This document shows positions 45,261 through 54,296 of a stretch of 64,000 nucleotides of DNA, piece after piece. Origin of the DNA: Alteromonas sp. RKMC-009. Lineage in GTDB: Bacteria > Pseudomonadota > Gammaproteobacteria > Enterobacterales > Alteromonadaceae. Each line of letters opens with the position of its first letter. Within the stretch, counting starts at the first letter, position 1. The notes beneath the pieces are model-generated. The model saw only the letters and a program-made list of their open reading frames with translations. It did not search any database and was not told the origin of the DNA. Made by a program: the position numbers and the translations under genes. The stretch lies in assembly GCF_003584565.2 (NCBI RefSeq), contig NZ_CP031010.1:4836001-4900000 (forward strand). The letters run 5' to 3'.

Positions 45261-48200
45261 GCAGACGGAAGTTCACTTTCTGGTTTTTTACCACTCTGCT
45301 GCTGATTGTACTGGTTGCAGGCCTTATCATCAGTCCGTTAGGTACGCCTGTGATCCGCTATATTGCGAACAAGGCTGTCGATGGATTACATATCGAAAAT
45401 ATCAACGGAACGGTACTCAGTGACTTCTCTGTAGAAGGCGTAAGCTGGCAGAACGAACAGTGTTCGGTAAACGTTAAGCGGGCTGAAATCAATGTGGTTT
45501 TAGGCTGTCTCATCACATCCAAAGTGTGTATCGACTATCTGAACGTTGATGGCACCCGTGTTGAGCAACTCTCCGAAGCACCCGCTGAGGATGAGCCGGA
45601 ACCGGAAAGTACAGAACCGGTTGAAATTCCGGTTCCGGTGAAAATCAATACATTAGGTATTACGGATGTGTCGGTTAAGTTGCTGGCAGGTCACATCACT
45701 CTGCAGTCTTTGTCACTGGAAGGTCAGGCCTTTAAAGAGGTGACGCTGTCACCGGTAAATATTGAAGGACTTATTGTCGCACTGCCAGAAAGTACAGAGA
45801 AAGCAGCGGATAATGCCGGTGATGACAAACCGGTGAGTTATGCACTGAGCTATAAAGCGCCGGAACTACCTGAAATAGTCATCCCCATCCCGGTCACCGT
45901 GGAAAATTTCACCCTGCGTAATACAAAGTTAAAGCAGGGCGACGTGGTGACGCAGGAAATGGCGCTGCTGAGTTTCAGTACCCTGACACTGGAATCGAGC
46001 GATATCGCACTGGATAAGCTCCACGTGGAACATACGCTGGCCAAACTCGATGCGGATGCAAAGGTGACCTTGTCCGGTGATTATCCTCTGTCTTTAGCAG
46101 CCAGTGCTGATGTTAATGCCGCCGGTGTGGAGGAGCAGGTCAACGTGTCTGCCGACGGCTCCCTGAAAGCTTTAGCACTGGATGTTGATGCCAGCGGAAC
46201 ATATTCAGCCAGCGTGACCGGTAACGCCAGCATTCTGGATGATACACTGCCACTCGAACTCTCCGTAAGCTGGCCGGAGCAACCTGTACCTGACGTCAAG
46301 GACACCAGACTGTGGGAAGGTGCGCTGGATCTCACAGGTACCATGGGCAACTACCATTTTACCGCCAAAACCGGTGCAACCTTGCCGGATATCGGCGATA
46401 TTCCCGTTAATGCAGACGTGGTACTTAACAGCAACAACATCACGGTGAATGCCCTGACAGTGGATATTCTCGAAGGGAAAATTACCAATACCGGCACATT
46501 ATTTTTAAATGAATCTGTCAGCTGGTCGGGAAAAACCAGACTGAACGGTATTTCAGCGCGCAGCTTGTCGCCCTATGCACCATCGCAAATTGAAGGCGGA
46601 CTAACCAGTCTGATGCAGCTCACCGACAAGGGCGTTGAAGTCAGCGTTACCGATCTTGCAGTAGACGGCATCAGGGACGGTAGTGAGCTGAACGTAACAG
46701 GATCACTGGTGTACTCTCAGGCCAGCGACTTAATTGTTACCAATCTGGGTGTTGTGCAGGAAAAAAACCGGGTTCACGTTGCCGCGCAAGTATTTAACCA
46801 GCGTTATATTAATGCAGATATCGACCTGGACGTAGACGCCACTGAGCAGCTTTATCCTGATGTATCCGGTCAGATAAAAGGTCGTATCAAAGCCAAAGGT
46901 GAATGGAGCGATCCGGTGGCGGAAGGTGACATCACACTCACCGGCGTAAAAGTATCGCCGGTACTGAGCGCGCTGGCCGCTGAACAGGGAGAAATGAACG
47001 GTAATCTGGGGATCAGCGGCTCGTTATCAGCACACAATTTTAATGTGGATCTCACCCTGCCTGATCATCACCTGAAACTGGAAATGGACGGCGCGTGGAA
47101 AGATGAACGCTACACCGCCGACATCACAAACAGCCAGCTGGGATTGCTGACAACACGGTGGCAGTTAAATCAGCCTTTCCGGGTTGCAGTGCGGCCAGAA
47201 CCTTTCAGCATGAAAATATCTGAGAATTGTTGGGAGTCCCGTGAGAACGGTGAGCTTTGCATCGAAGATGTGCTGTTTAAAGATGAACGGACAAAATGGA
47301 TTGTCAAAGCGAACGGTCTGCCACTCGGGTTGTGGGCCCATGAGCTGCTGCCCGACACATTTACAGCCAGTTCTGATGCGAAGCTGTCGGTAAATACAAC
47401 CGGTGAATTTGGTAAGAATGCGCCAATGACAGCGAATTTTGATCTGGCAGTCACTCCGTCTGTCTGGACAATGGGGCCTGAACAGCAACTGAAGCTGAAC
47501 CTTGATGAAGTCTCCGCCAAAGGCCGGTATGAAGACGATTTGCTTACCTCCACACTGAACATTCTCAGCGAACAGCTGGGGGCGGTAAACGCCGACATGA
47601 AAGTCAGACCTGTTGAAGAAAACATTCCGCTGGAAGGAACGGTGAATATCGACAATATCCGCATCGCACCGTTCAAACCCATGTCAAAAGCGATACGGGA
47701 ACTGGAAGGCGCACTGAACGGCCAGCTGGCAATTAAAGGCACGGCAAGCTCACCGTCGCTCACAGGCAGCGTGAAGCTGACAAACGGCAATGTGGATATT
47801 GAAGATATGCCGGTGAAAATAGGCGACTGGGAACAGACTATCGAATTCGTTAACCGCAGTGCCACCTTTAACGGCGCGTTTTTGCTCGGTGAAGGAAAAG
47901 GAACGTTGTCCGGCGATGTCAGCTGGGAAGATGAGCTTACCGCTAATGTGAACCTTAAAGGCAAACGCTTCCAGATTAACCAGCGTGATATCCGCATGCA
48001 GGTGTCGCCTGACATTACAGCCAGCATCAAACCCGGCAACGTAAAAGTGACCGGCAATGTGAACCTGCCATGGGCCAGAGTAAAAATTGAAGAACTGCCT
48101 GCCAGTGCGGTTTCGCCATCCAAAGACGTGCATTTACGGGGCGAACCGCCGGTTGAAGACCCGCTGGATATTATTGATGCCACTGTCATGGTAAATATCG

Positions 48201-49000
48201 ACAAAGACAAAACCGGCGAAGTAAAGCTGGATGCTTTCGGGCTGACAGCTAACCTTTACGGCGGCATTGAAGTCAGAACCCATCCTGCACTGGTGGGATA
48301 CGGCGATTTGCAGATCCTTGACGGACGCTACCAGGCCTATGGTCAGGACTTGATTATCCAGACCGGTGAAGTGCAGTTTAACGGCCCGTTGGATCAACCC
48401 ATGCTGCTGGTCGAAGCTATCCGCGACCCGGACAAAACAGAAGATGGTGTGGTTGCAGGGATCCGCATTGACGGCGCGGCTGACAGCCCGAATATAAACT
48501 TATTCTCTGAGCCGGCAATGAACCAGAGTAACAGTCTGTCATACCTGTTAACCGGATCCGGCCCGGGGTCATCCAGTTCTTCTTCGCCAGACTACAACGC
48601 CTTGCTGCTGGGCTTCGGTTTATCCAATACGGAGAAGCTGCAAGGCAAAGTGGGCAGTGCGCTGGGGATTGAAGATTTCAGCGTCGGCACCACATCAAGT
48701 GCAGGGGGCGGCGCAACGAAGTTATCGTTGAATGGCCGCATAAACGATCGTCTTACTGTGCAATACAATGTTGACGTGGGCCTGAGCGGAGACAACAGCA
48801 GTACGCAAACACTAAGACGACGTCAGGAGCCACCCGACCTGGCACTGCGTTATCGTCTGTTACCCAAGCTGTTTGTAGAAGGTGTGCAGACAACCATTGA
48901 AGAACAAACGGAATTTGCTATCGATTTTTATTATGAATTCTTTCTGGGCGGCCCGCAGGAAGCAGAGAAAAAAGCTGATGATGAGGCTGACGAGGAGTAA
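45257..49000 (+). CDS. tamB: TamB, inner-membrane-anchored translocation/assembly protein
   Basis: A 1247-residue AsmA-like bridge protein: one N-terminal membrane helix (about residues 8-27), a very long beta-rich repetitive region, and the conserved C-terminal DUF490 domain (about 880-1225, with [19 protein letters not shown] and LTGSGPGSS). TamB spans the periplasm as a lipid-conducting groove and pairs with TamA. Length is close to E. coli TamB (1259). An unusual Pro/Glu stretch lies at about 110-130 ([19 protein letters not shown]). ATGA overlap with tamA indicates coupled translation. Confidence 0.95.
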   Translation: MSRRKFTFWFFTTLLLIVLVAGLIISPLGTPVIRYIANKAVDGLHIENINGTVLSDFSVEGVSWQNEQCSVNVKRAEINVVLGCLITSKVCIDYLNVDGTRVEQLSEAPAEDEPEPESTEPVEIPVPVKINTLGITDVSVKLLAGHITLQSLSLEGQAFKEVTLSPVNIEGLIVALPESTEKAADNAGDDKPVSYALSYKAPELPEIVIPIPVTVENFTLRNTKLKQGDVVTQEMALLSFSTLTLESSDIALDKLHVEHTLAKLDADAKVTLSGDYPLSLAASADVNAAGVEEQVNVSADGSLKALALDVDASGTYSASVTGNASILDDTLPLELSVSWPEQPVPDVKDTRLWEGALDLTGTMGNYHFTAKTGATLPDIGDIPVNADVVLNSNNITVNALTVDILEGKITNTGTLFLNESVSWSGKTRLNGISARSLSPYAPSQIEGGLTSLMQLTDKGVEVSVTDLAVDGIRDGSELNVTGSLVYSQASDLIVTNLGVVQEKNRVHVAAQVFNQRYINADIDLDVDATEQLYPDVSGQIKGRIKAKGEWSDPVAEGDITLTGVKVSPVLSALAAEQGEMNGNLGISGSLSAHNFNVDLTLPDHHLKLEMDGAWKDERYTADITNSQLGLLTTRWQLNQPFRVAVRPEPFSMKISENCWESRENGELCIEDVLFKDERTKWIVKANGLPLGLWAHELLPDTFTASSDAKLSVNTTGEFGKNAPMTANFDLAVTPSVWTMGPEQQLKLNLDEVSAKGRYEDDLLTSTLNILSEQLGAVNADMKVRPVEENIPLEGTVNIDNIRIAPFKPMSKAIRELEGALNGQLAIKGTASSPSLTGSVKLTNGNVDIEDMPVKIGDWEQTIEFVNRSATFNGAFLLGEGKGTLSGDVSWEDELTANVNLKGKRFQINQRDIRMQVSPDITASIKPGNVKVTGNVNLPWARVKIEELPASAVSPSKDVHLRGEPPVEDPLDIIDATVMVNIDKDKTGEVKLDAFGLTANLYGGIEVRTHPALVGYGDLQILDGRYQAYGQDLIIQTGEVQFNGPLDQPMLLVEAIRDPDKTEDGVVAGIRIDGAADSPNINLFSEPAMNQSNSLSYLLTGSGPGSSSSSSPDYNALLLGFGLSNTEKLQGKVGSALGIEDFSVGTTSSAGGGATKLSLNGRINDRLTVQYNVDVGLSGDNSSTQTLRRRQEPPDLALRYRLLPKLFVEGVQTTIEEQTEFAIDFYYEFFLGGPQEAEKKADDEADEE

Positions 49001-49002
49001 TC

Positions 49003-50019
49003 ATGCAATCTGTACCGTTTTCCATTCTAGACCTGGCGCACATCGGTGAAGGCCAGACCGCAGCCGATGCCTTTGAAAAAAGCAAAGCCATTGCGGCAGA
49101 AGCAGAAGCACAAGGCTACCAGCGCCTCTGGCTGGCAGAACACCACGGTATGCGGGGTGTAGCCAGTGCAGCAACAGCGGTATTACTGGCGGCTATCGGT
49201 AATGTCACCCGCCATATCCGTATCGGGTCCGGCGGCATTATGTTGCCCAATCACTCACCGCTGGTCATTGCCGAACAGTTCGGTACGCTGGCGACACTGT
49301 TTCCGGGCCGGATTGATTTAGGCCTTGGCCGTGCACCGGGTACAGATATGGCGACGGCCATGGCGCTTCGCAGAAATATGCACGCCAGCGTGGATGACTA
49401 TCCCGCTGATGTGCAGGCTCTGCAGGCGTATTTGTCTGATGACAAAGGTGGCAGGGGCGTTATCGCTATGCCGGGCGCAGGCACCCGTGTACCACTTTGG
49501 CTACTGGGCTCCAGCCTTTACTCGGCAAAACTTGCCGGTCAGCTCGGTTTACCCTATTCATTTGCCTCCCATTTTGCACCGGAAATGTTGCAGGATGCCA
49601 TAAGCGTTTACCGCGCCAGCTTCAGACCCTCTGAACAACTGGAGAAACCCTTTGTATCCGCCGGTGTGATGGCAGTAGTCGCTGATGATGAAGACGAGGC
49701 TGCCCGGCTGTTTACGTCGGTCCAGTTGCAATTTGCTAACCTGAGAAAACAGGCCAACAAACCCATGCCGGCTCCGGTTGATCATATTGAAGCCGTGTTG
49801 TCTGAATACGAAATCGCGGCCATCAATAACACCCTCCGCTTTGCCATTACCGGCACGCCGCAGCAGGCTGAGCGCCAGATAGCACAGTTTATTGAAGCTA
49901 CCGGCGTAGATGAGATGATTTTCTCATTCCCGGTCACCGATACCGGAAAATGCTTACAGGCAATCCGTCATGTTGGCAGCCTGACGTCAGTGATGGCTAA
50001 GCAGAGCTGGGCAGCCTGA
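49003..50019 (+). CDS. Luciferase-like (LLM class) flavin-dependent oxidoreductase
   Basis: A 338-residue TIM-barrel flavoprotein of the bacterial luciferase superfamily, close to the YhbW type. [18 protein letters not shown] at the start, [35 protein letters not shown] and the FMN-site stretch [13 protein letters not shown] are characteristic. Such proteins bind reduced FMN and oxidise small substrates; the substrate is unknown. It starts two bases after tamB, so it may be cotranscribed, although no functional link to TamAB is known to me. Confidence 0.92.
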   Translation: MQSVPFSILDLAHIGEGQTAADAFEKSKAIAAEAEAQGYQRLWLAEHHGMRGVASAATAVLLAAIGNVTRHIRIGSGGIMLPNHSPLVIAEQFGTLATLFPGRIDLGLGRAPGTDMATAMALRRNMHASVDDYPADVQALQAYLSDDKGGRGVIAMPGAGTRVPLWLLGSSLYSAKLAGQLGLPYSFASHFAPEMLQDAISVYRASFRPSEQLEKPFVSAGVMAVVADDEDEAARLFTSVQLQFANLRKQANKPMPAPVDHIEAVLSEYEIAAINNTLRFAITGTPQQAERQIAQFIEATGVDEMIFSFPVTDTGKCLQAIRHVGSLTSVMAKQSWAA

Positions 50020-50027
50020 ACAACGCC

Positions 50028-50609
50028 TCAGGACTGGTTTTTAATCAAAGCCAGTTCCTGAAGCTTGGCTCTGAAGCGGCGTTCACGGCGCTGTCCCCAC
50101 AGGTAACAGTGCAAAGAAAACACTACCCCCAACCCCAGTGCCCCGTAAAACCGCATTGAAGAAAAGTCCGGTTGAGCTGCTTTTTCCCCGGTCATCAGTT
50201 CCCATCCCAGTATGCCGGCCAGATACAAAACAGCGACCCAGCAGGAATGCTTCGTTAACATGGCAATTTTCACATTATTGGCTATCTGACGATAAAGCAC
50301 ATCCACATACGCCTGAGTGTTCACGGCAGTGCTGAAAGCTGCATGCCGGCGCAGCCAGAGCAGGTATCCCACCAGCGGAATAGTGATGATAAGCAACCCC
50401 CAGATCACAGTACGGGAGAAAGACGACAGCTCATCTGCCATGATGTACAACATGAGTATGAGCGGTACCGGGCTTAACAGATCGATCAGAATGTACAGCC
50501 GCTGCTTGCGACGCTGACCGGTGAGTTCACGCCTTAGCTTGTCGATGTCTATGGTCTGCACGTCCTGCGTCTGCCACAGGGCTGCCAGTTCATCCGTATT
50601 ATTCGTCAT
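50028..50609 (-). CDS. Membrane protein, putative anti-sigma partner of the ECF sigma factor
   Basis: A 193-residue protein with a cytoplasmic N-terminal region of about 45 residues (DELAALWQTQDVQTIDIDKLRREL) and four hydrophobic helices (about 40-60, 67-87, 118-138, 155-175), then a basic C-terminus. It overlaps the sigma factor gene by 11 bp. A soluble N-terminus ahead of membrane helices, encoded directly after an ECF sigma gene, is the pattern of an anti-sigma factor. No zinc-binding anti-sigma motif (HxxxCxxC) is present. The function is inferred from position only. Confidence 0.7.
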   Translation of the reverse strand: MTNNTDELAALWQTQDVQTIDIDKLRRELTGQRRKQRLYILIDLLSPVPLILMLYIMADELSSFSRTVIWGLLIITIPLVGYLLWLRRHAAFSTAVNTQAYVDVLYRQIANNVKIAMLTKHSCWVAVLYLAGILGWELMTGEKAAQPDFSSMRFYGALGLGVVFSLHCYLWGQRRERRFRAKLQELALIKNQS

Positions 50610-51156
50610 GATTTAACCTCCTCACCACTTCTTCTTTTGTGCGTTTCAGCAGCACACCGGCGTGGCTGGTTGTGATCCCGCAAACATCTGCAATTTCCCC
50701 GTAGGACAGCCCTTCAAGGGATAAAGTCAGCACCTGACGCCCCGGCAAAGGAAGGGTACGTACCACTGAGAGCAGCGCTTGTAATTGCTTGTCCTGTGCG
50801 GTGGCGTCTTCGGGATTTAGCAATGCAGATACGCCGTGTTCAGTGTTTTCATCCAGTTCATCAGTGCGGGGAAGCCGGGCATTAGAGGCAACATGCGTGA
50901 CCGCACGGTTATGGGCTATCTTCAGAATGTAAGTTTTCAGGCTGCTTTTGTGTTCAAAACGCTGCAGTCCCTGCCACACAGCAACGGCAATCTCCTGCAA
51001 CAATTCCTGACGCAGTGCTTCATTAGCCTCGTAACCGGCGGCGACACGGCTTAGTAATCCGTTATACTGTTTTAATATACTGGCGAAATCTGCAGCCAAA
51101 ATGGATTCCCGTTCATACAAAAATTCCCTGTTTCCAATGCCATAGTCGCGGGACAA
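50599..51156 (-). CDS. ECF-type RNA polymerase sigma factor
   Basis: A short sigma-70 family protein, 185 residues by the longest frame. Region 2 runs from about residue 25 to 90 (QELLQEIAVAVWQGLQRF, SSLKTYILKIAHNRAVTHV), and region 4 with its helix-turn-helix from about 125 to 180 (LPLPGRQVLTLSLEGLSYGEIADVCGITTSHAGVLLKR). The start is uncertain: all candidates are TTG. The one at 51156 is longest; one at 51099 has a GGGAA site and would remove 19 weakly conserved residues. The adjacent membrane gene overlaps it by 11 bp, a likely cognate inhibitor. Confidence 0.85.
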   Translation of the reverse strand: MSRDYGIGNREFLYERESILAADFASILKQYNGLLSRVAAGYEANEALRQELLQEIAVAVWQGLQRFEHKSSLKTYILKIAHNRAVTHVASNARLPRTDELDENTEHGVSALLNPEDATAQDKQLQALLSVVRTLPLPGRQVLTLSLEGLSYGEIADVCGITTSHAGVLLKRTKEEVVRRLNHDE

Positions 51157-51158
51157 AG

Positions 51159-51189
51159 AAAAAAATTACAGTTATTTGTAATTTTTTTT
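51159..51189. repeat. 12-bp AT-rich inverted repeat upstream of the sigma factor
   Basis: AAAAAAATTACA (51159-51170) and TGTAATTTTTTT (51177-51188) enclose a 6-nt spacer. It lies at the 5' edge of the sigma gene and 73 bp before the divergent small gene. It could be an operator for autoregulation or a hairpin in one transcript. Confidence 0.7.
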
Positions 51190-51261
51190 ATCCCGGCAGG
51201 ACTACCTGATCAACACGCCGCCATTGCGGTTCGAAACAACCCTGATTACCCGGAGACAACC

Positions 51262-51531
51262 ATGACCATTACCGCCGTGATAATTATCCTGAGTGTGCTG
51301 TCGGTTTCCCTGACCGTATGCTTTCTTGATGCCCGCTATAACCTGAAACTGGTCGCGTGGATGAACGGAGAGGTCACCAACCCGTTTATGCAGGCTTCGT
51401 TCAGTGAAAAAGTCTCAGCAAAAAAACGGGATGATACAGAAATGGCAGCCCTGAAAGCCCGTATCGCAGCCCTTGAAACCATCGTGACAGAGCCTGCCTA
51501 CGAGTTAAACCAGAAACTCAACCGGCTGTAA
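51262..51531 (+). CDS. Small membrane protein with coiled coil, divergent from sigma factor
   Basis: An 89-residue protein with one N-terminal membrane helix (about 3-24), a short polar region and a C-terminal predicted coiled coil (about 55-88, DTEMAALKARIAALETIV). The layout is reminiscent of small phage-shock or envelope-stress proteins, but I recognise no family. GGAGA precedes the ATG. It shares an intergenic region with the ECF sigma factor, so it is the most likely local target of that sigma factor. This is inference. Confidence 0.75.
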   Translation: MTITAVIIILSVLSVSLTVCFLDARYNLKLVAWMNGEVTNPFMQASFSEKVSAKKRDDTEMAALKARIAALETIVTEPAYELNQKLNRL

Positions 51532-51537
51532 CTGTAC

Positions 51538-52467
51538 TTACTTTGACAGGAAAGCAGACAACCGTTCAGCAGCAATATTCACCAGTCTTTGCCGCGCCTC
51601 TTTTGCCACCCAGGCAGAATGGGGAGTGATAAGCAGATTAGGCAGACCGGTATTTAACAGGGGATGATCTGCCGGGGGCGGCTCTGTCGACAGGCCATCA
51701 AGTCCGGCGCCGGCAATGTCCCCGTTTTTCAGCGCCTGTAACAACGCCGCTTCATCAATCAGCGCGCCTCTGGCGGTATTAATAAGAAAAGCCGACGGCT
51801 TCATTTTACTCAGGCGCTGCGCATTGATGAGATGATGGGAATCCTCTGTGAGCAAACAGTGCAGCGACACCACATCAGCATCAGGTAACAAACTGTCCAG
51901 TGACGGTCTGTCGTCATCCGGCTTACCCGGTCTGGCAGCAACCGTGACACGCATACCCATCGCTTTTGCCATTTCAGCAAAACGCTGACCAAGTTCGCCA
52001 TAACCCACAATCACCAGATGTTTGCCCGCCAGCTCCATGGCCGGATGATCCAGCAAGCAAAAGTGCGACCCTGCAGACCACTTGCCGGCGTTTACATCGC
52101 GGGCGTAAGGAGCAAACGAGGTAGACAAATTTAACAGCAGCATCAGTGCATGCTGGGCAACGGCGTCAGTGCCGTAACCTTCCACATTAGCAACCTCGAT
52201 GCCGTGCTGCGCGCACCAGTCTTTATCAATATTATTGGTACCGGTTGCCAGAACACCTATGTACTTACATTGCTTCGCATGACGCAACACTTCAGCATCC
52301 AACACCACTTTGTTTACCAGAATGATATCAGCATGGTGCACTCTCTCTTTGCGCTCATCCGCTGTTGTGGTGGCATACTGTGTCAATGACACAGGCAGGT
52401 CAGTCAGGCAGGAAATATCAAGCTCTTCCGGCTTCAGCGTATCAGCATCCAGCAACACGGCCTTCAT
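51538..52467 (-). CDS. D-2-hydroxyacid dehydrogenase (glycerate/hydroxypyruvate reductase-like)
   Basis: A 309-residue NAD(P)-dependent dehydrogenase. The Rossmann motif is HLVIVGYGELGQRFAEMAKAMG (about 145-165). Catalytic arginine lies in LINTARGALIDE, glutamate in the following region, and histidine in TPHSAWVAKEARQR. GIEVANVEGYGTDAVAQHAL precedes the cofactor domain. The architecture is that of HprA/GhrB-type enzymes reducing hydroxypyruvate or glyoxylate; the exact substrate is not determined. It ends exactly where the upstream thioesterase gene stops (1-bp junction), so they form an operon. Confidence 0.9.
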   Translation of the reverse strand: MKAVLLDADTLKPEELDISCLTDLPVSLTQYATTTADERKERVHHADIILVNKVVLDAEVLRHAKQCKYIGVLATGTNNIDKDWCAQHGIEVANVEGYGTDAVAQHALMLLLNLSTSFAPYARDVNAGKWSAGSHFCLLDHPAMELAGKHLVIVGYGELGQRFAEMAKAMGMRVTVAARPGKPDDDRPSLDSLLPDADVVSLHCLLTEDSHHLINAQRLSKMKPSAFLINTARGALIDEAALLQALKNGDIAGAGLDGLSTEPPPADHPLLNTGLPNLLITPHSAWVAKEARQRLVNIAAERLSAFLSK

Positions 52468-52899
52468 TCAGAATTCCTCCCTGATGGATTCCAGTGCGTC
52501 TTTGATATCAGCAGGAACAGGCACGGCATGATCGGTCTGCCGTTCAACATAAACATGGACAAATTGTCCGTGTGCTACGCGGCGCTTAGCATCGCCGGCA
52601 TACACAGACAGCCCGTAAGTCACTGAACTGCGACCAACTTTAACCACCCGCAGTCCGACAAAAATACTTTCAGGATAGGAAGCGGGAGAAATGTACTGAC
52701 ACTGGGAACTCACCACATAAGCGACGATATCCCGCGAGGCATCCGGACAACGCTCTTTGAGAAAACGGCTCACACCGGTATCAAAGAAGCTGTAAAACGC
52801 CACATTGTTGATATGGCCATTTTCATCGTTATCCTGTAACCGTGTGGTTAACTCTACATGCCACGGGTAGTCACTTAATCCCGGTGTAAAATCCGTCAT
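52468..52899 (-). CDS. Acyl-CoA thioesterase, 4HBT hotdog fold
   Basis: A 143-residue hotdog-fold thioesterase. The catalytic-type block TRLQDNDENGHINNVAFYSFFDTGVSRFL is the 4-hydroxybenzoyl-CoA thioesterase/FadM-like signature with its aspartate and asparagine. It hydrolyses acyl-CoA thioesters; the chain preference is unknown. It abuts the dehydrogenase gene and is 51 bp from proB on the same strand, so all three could be one transcript. Confidence 0.88.
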   Translation of the reverse strand: MTDFTPGLSDYPWHVELTTRLQDNDENGHINNVAFYSFFDTGVSRFLKERCPDASRDIVAYVVSSQCQYISPASYPESIFVGLRVVKVGRSSVTYGLSVYAGDAKRRVAHGQFVHVYVERQTDHAVPVPADIKDALESIREEF

Positions 52900-52950
52900 C
52901 CGTTCACTCCTTCTGCTTCGCAGCTAAACCACCTGCGGGCTTATGTGCGT

Positions 52951-54051
52951 CTAGGGCAACAACACCAGGTCGTCGCGGTGGACAATCACCTCTCCATAGT
53001 CATAACCGAGAATATGGCGGATTTGATTGCTTTTCTGCCCTTTTATCTGGGCCAGATCTTTGGCGTCGTAAAGTGCCAGACCTTTCGCCAGCGCTTTCCC
53101 GTCGCAATGCAGCTCCACTGCATCTCCGGCAACAAATTTACCTGAAATGCCGGTGACACCGGAAGGCAGCAAAGAAGCACCCCGGTCTGTGATAGCCCGG
53201 CGGGCACCTGCATCAATGTCGATGACACCACGGGTTTTTAACGTATGGGTTAACCATAAAGATCGGGCGGTCTGACTGGACTGCCTTGCAGTAAATAATG
53301 TTCCCGGGCACTGGCCTTTGAGCAATGCATCAAAGACTTTGCCATCACGGCCGTTGACGATAAGCGTTTGAATACCGCTATGGGTACATTTATCCGCTGC
53401 CTCAATTTTCGTCCGCATTCCGCCGGTGCCCATGGACGTTCCCGCTCCGCCGGCTAGTGCATAGATGTCCGGAGTAATGGAATCAACAACAGGGATCAGA
53501 GTAGCCGAGGCATCTTTGCGGGGATCGGCGGTGTACAAACCGTCGATGTCCGAGCACATGATCAGGGTATCAGCCTGTGCCACCAGCGCAGTATATGCAC
53601 CAAGATTGTCGTTATCGCCGACTTTAAGTTCGGCCACCGCCACGGTGTCATTTTCATTCACAATAGGCAGCGCTTCATGTTTAAGCAATTCGCGCAGGGT
53701 GTTTTTAATATTGACGTACCGGGTACGGTCACGAAGGTCATCCGCAGTCACCAGGATCTGGGCACAGGGACAGTCGAAAAAACGCTGCCAGTTCGCCATC
53801 ATCTGCATCTGTCCGATCGCGGCCATGGCCTGTTTTTCGGCAATAGAAGCAGGATGGTTGATGGTTACCCGTCCCCGTCCGGCAGCAATACTGCCTGATG
53901 ACACAACAATCACTTCTTTTCCTGCAGCATGGCTTTCGGTAATGAACCGCGCCAGGGGCAGTAAATACTTAGCACTGACATGTAAACCATCAGGTGCGAT
54001 TAACGCGCTGCCGACCTTTACGACGGCACGCTGCCAGGTGAAATTACTCAT
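52951..54051 (-). CDS. proB: Glutamate 5-kinase
   Basis: A 366-residue enzyme that phosphorylates glutamate in the first step of proline synthesis, matching E. coli ProB (367). The amino acid kinase domain begins VVKVGSALI and contains IVNENDTVAVAELKVGDND and GGMRTKIEAADKC. The C-terminal PUA domain (about residue 275 on) includes GASLLPSGVTGISGKFVAGD. The ATG at 54051 gives MSNFTWQRAVVKVGS; the frame upstream is longer but unlikely. proA is not adjacent in this window. An 11-bp inverted repeat lies upstream. Confidence 0.96.
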   Translation of the reverse strand: MSNFTWQRAVVKVGSALIAPDGLHVSAKYLLPLARFITESHAAGKEVIVVSSGSIAAGRGRVTINHPASIAEKQAMAAIGQMQMMANWQRFFDCPCAQILVTADDLRDRTRYVNIKNTLRELLKHEALPIVNENDTVAVAELKVGDNDNLGAYTALVAQADTLIMCSDIDGLYTADPRKDASATLIPVVDSITPDIYALAGGAGTSMGTGGMRTKIEAADKCTHSGIQTLIVNGRDGKVFDALLKGQCPGTLFTARQSSQTARSLWLTHTLKTRGVIDIDAGARRAITDRGASLLPSGVTGISGKFVAGDAVELHCDGKALAKGLALYDAKDLAQIKGQKSNQIRHILGYDYGEVIVHRDDLVLLP

Positions 54052-54140
54052 GAAGATAACTGATAAACAAAGAGAGTTTGAGAATACTGCAAACCCATTC
54101 AGAAAAAAACGCATATCCGCGCTTTCCCAAAGAACAATTT

Positions 54141-54202
54141 GTCTCACCGCAGTTTATTCTGATCTGAAACCCGCTTCCGTATGCCTCAGTTTGCGGTGAG
54201 AC
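54141..54202. repeat. 11-bp inverted repeat between proB and the M1 peptidase gene
   Basis: GTCTCACCGCA (54141-54151) and TGCGGTGAGAC (54192-54202) are perfect complements with a 40-bp spacer that holds GTTT/AAAC. It lies in the divergent control region of proB and the metallopeptidase. Confidence 0.75.
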
Positions 54203-54296
54203 CGGAGCTATCTACGGCTAAAAACTGGCATCTGCGGGGGAAAACTCATTAAAATAGACGTTTGGACTTTAGTGTCTTAAATAAGAAGGAAATTGA

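Noticed and set aside
47170..48210. A 346-codon minus-strand frame within tamB
   Set aside because: Serine-rich, low-complexity shadow of the tamB coding strand; tamB is supported by length, operon and C-terminal domain.
51099..51156. Treating the first 19 codons of the sigma factor as certain
   Set aside because: All start candidates are TTG and the longest has no ribosome site, so the true N-terminus may be at 51099; kept long with a note.
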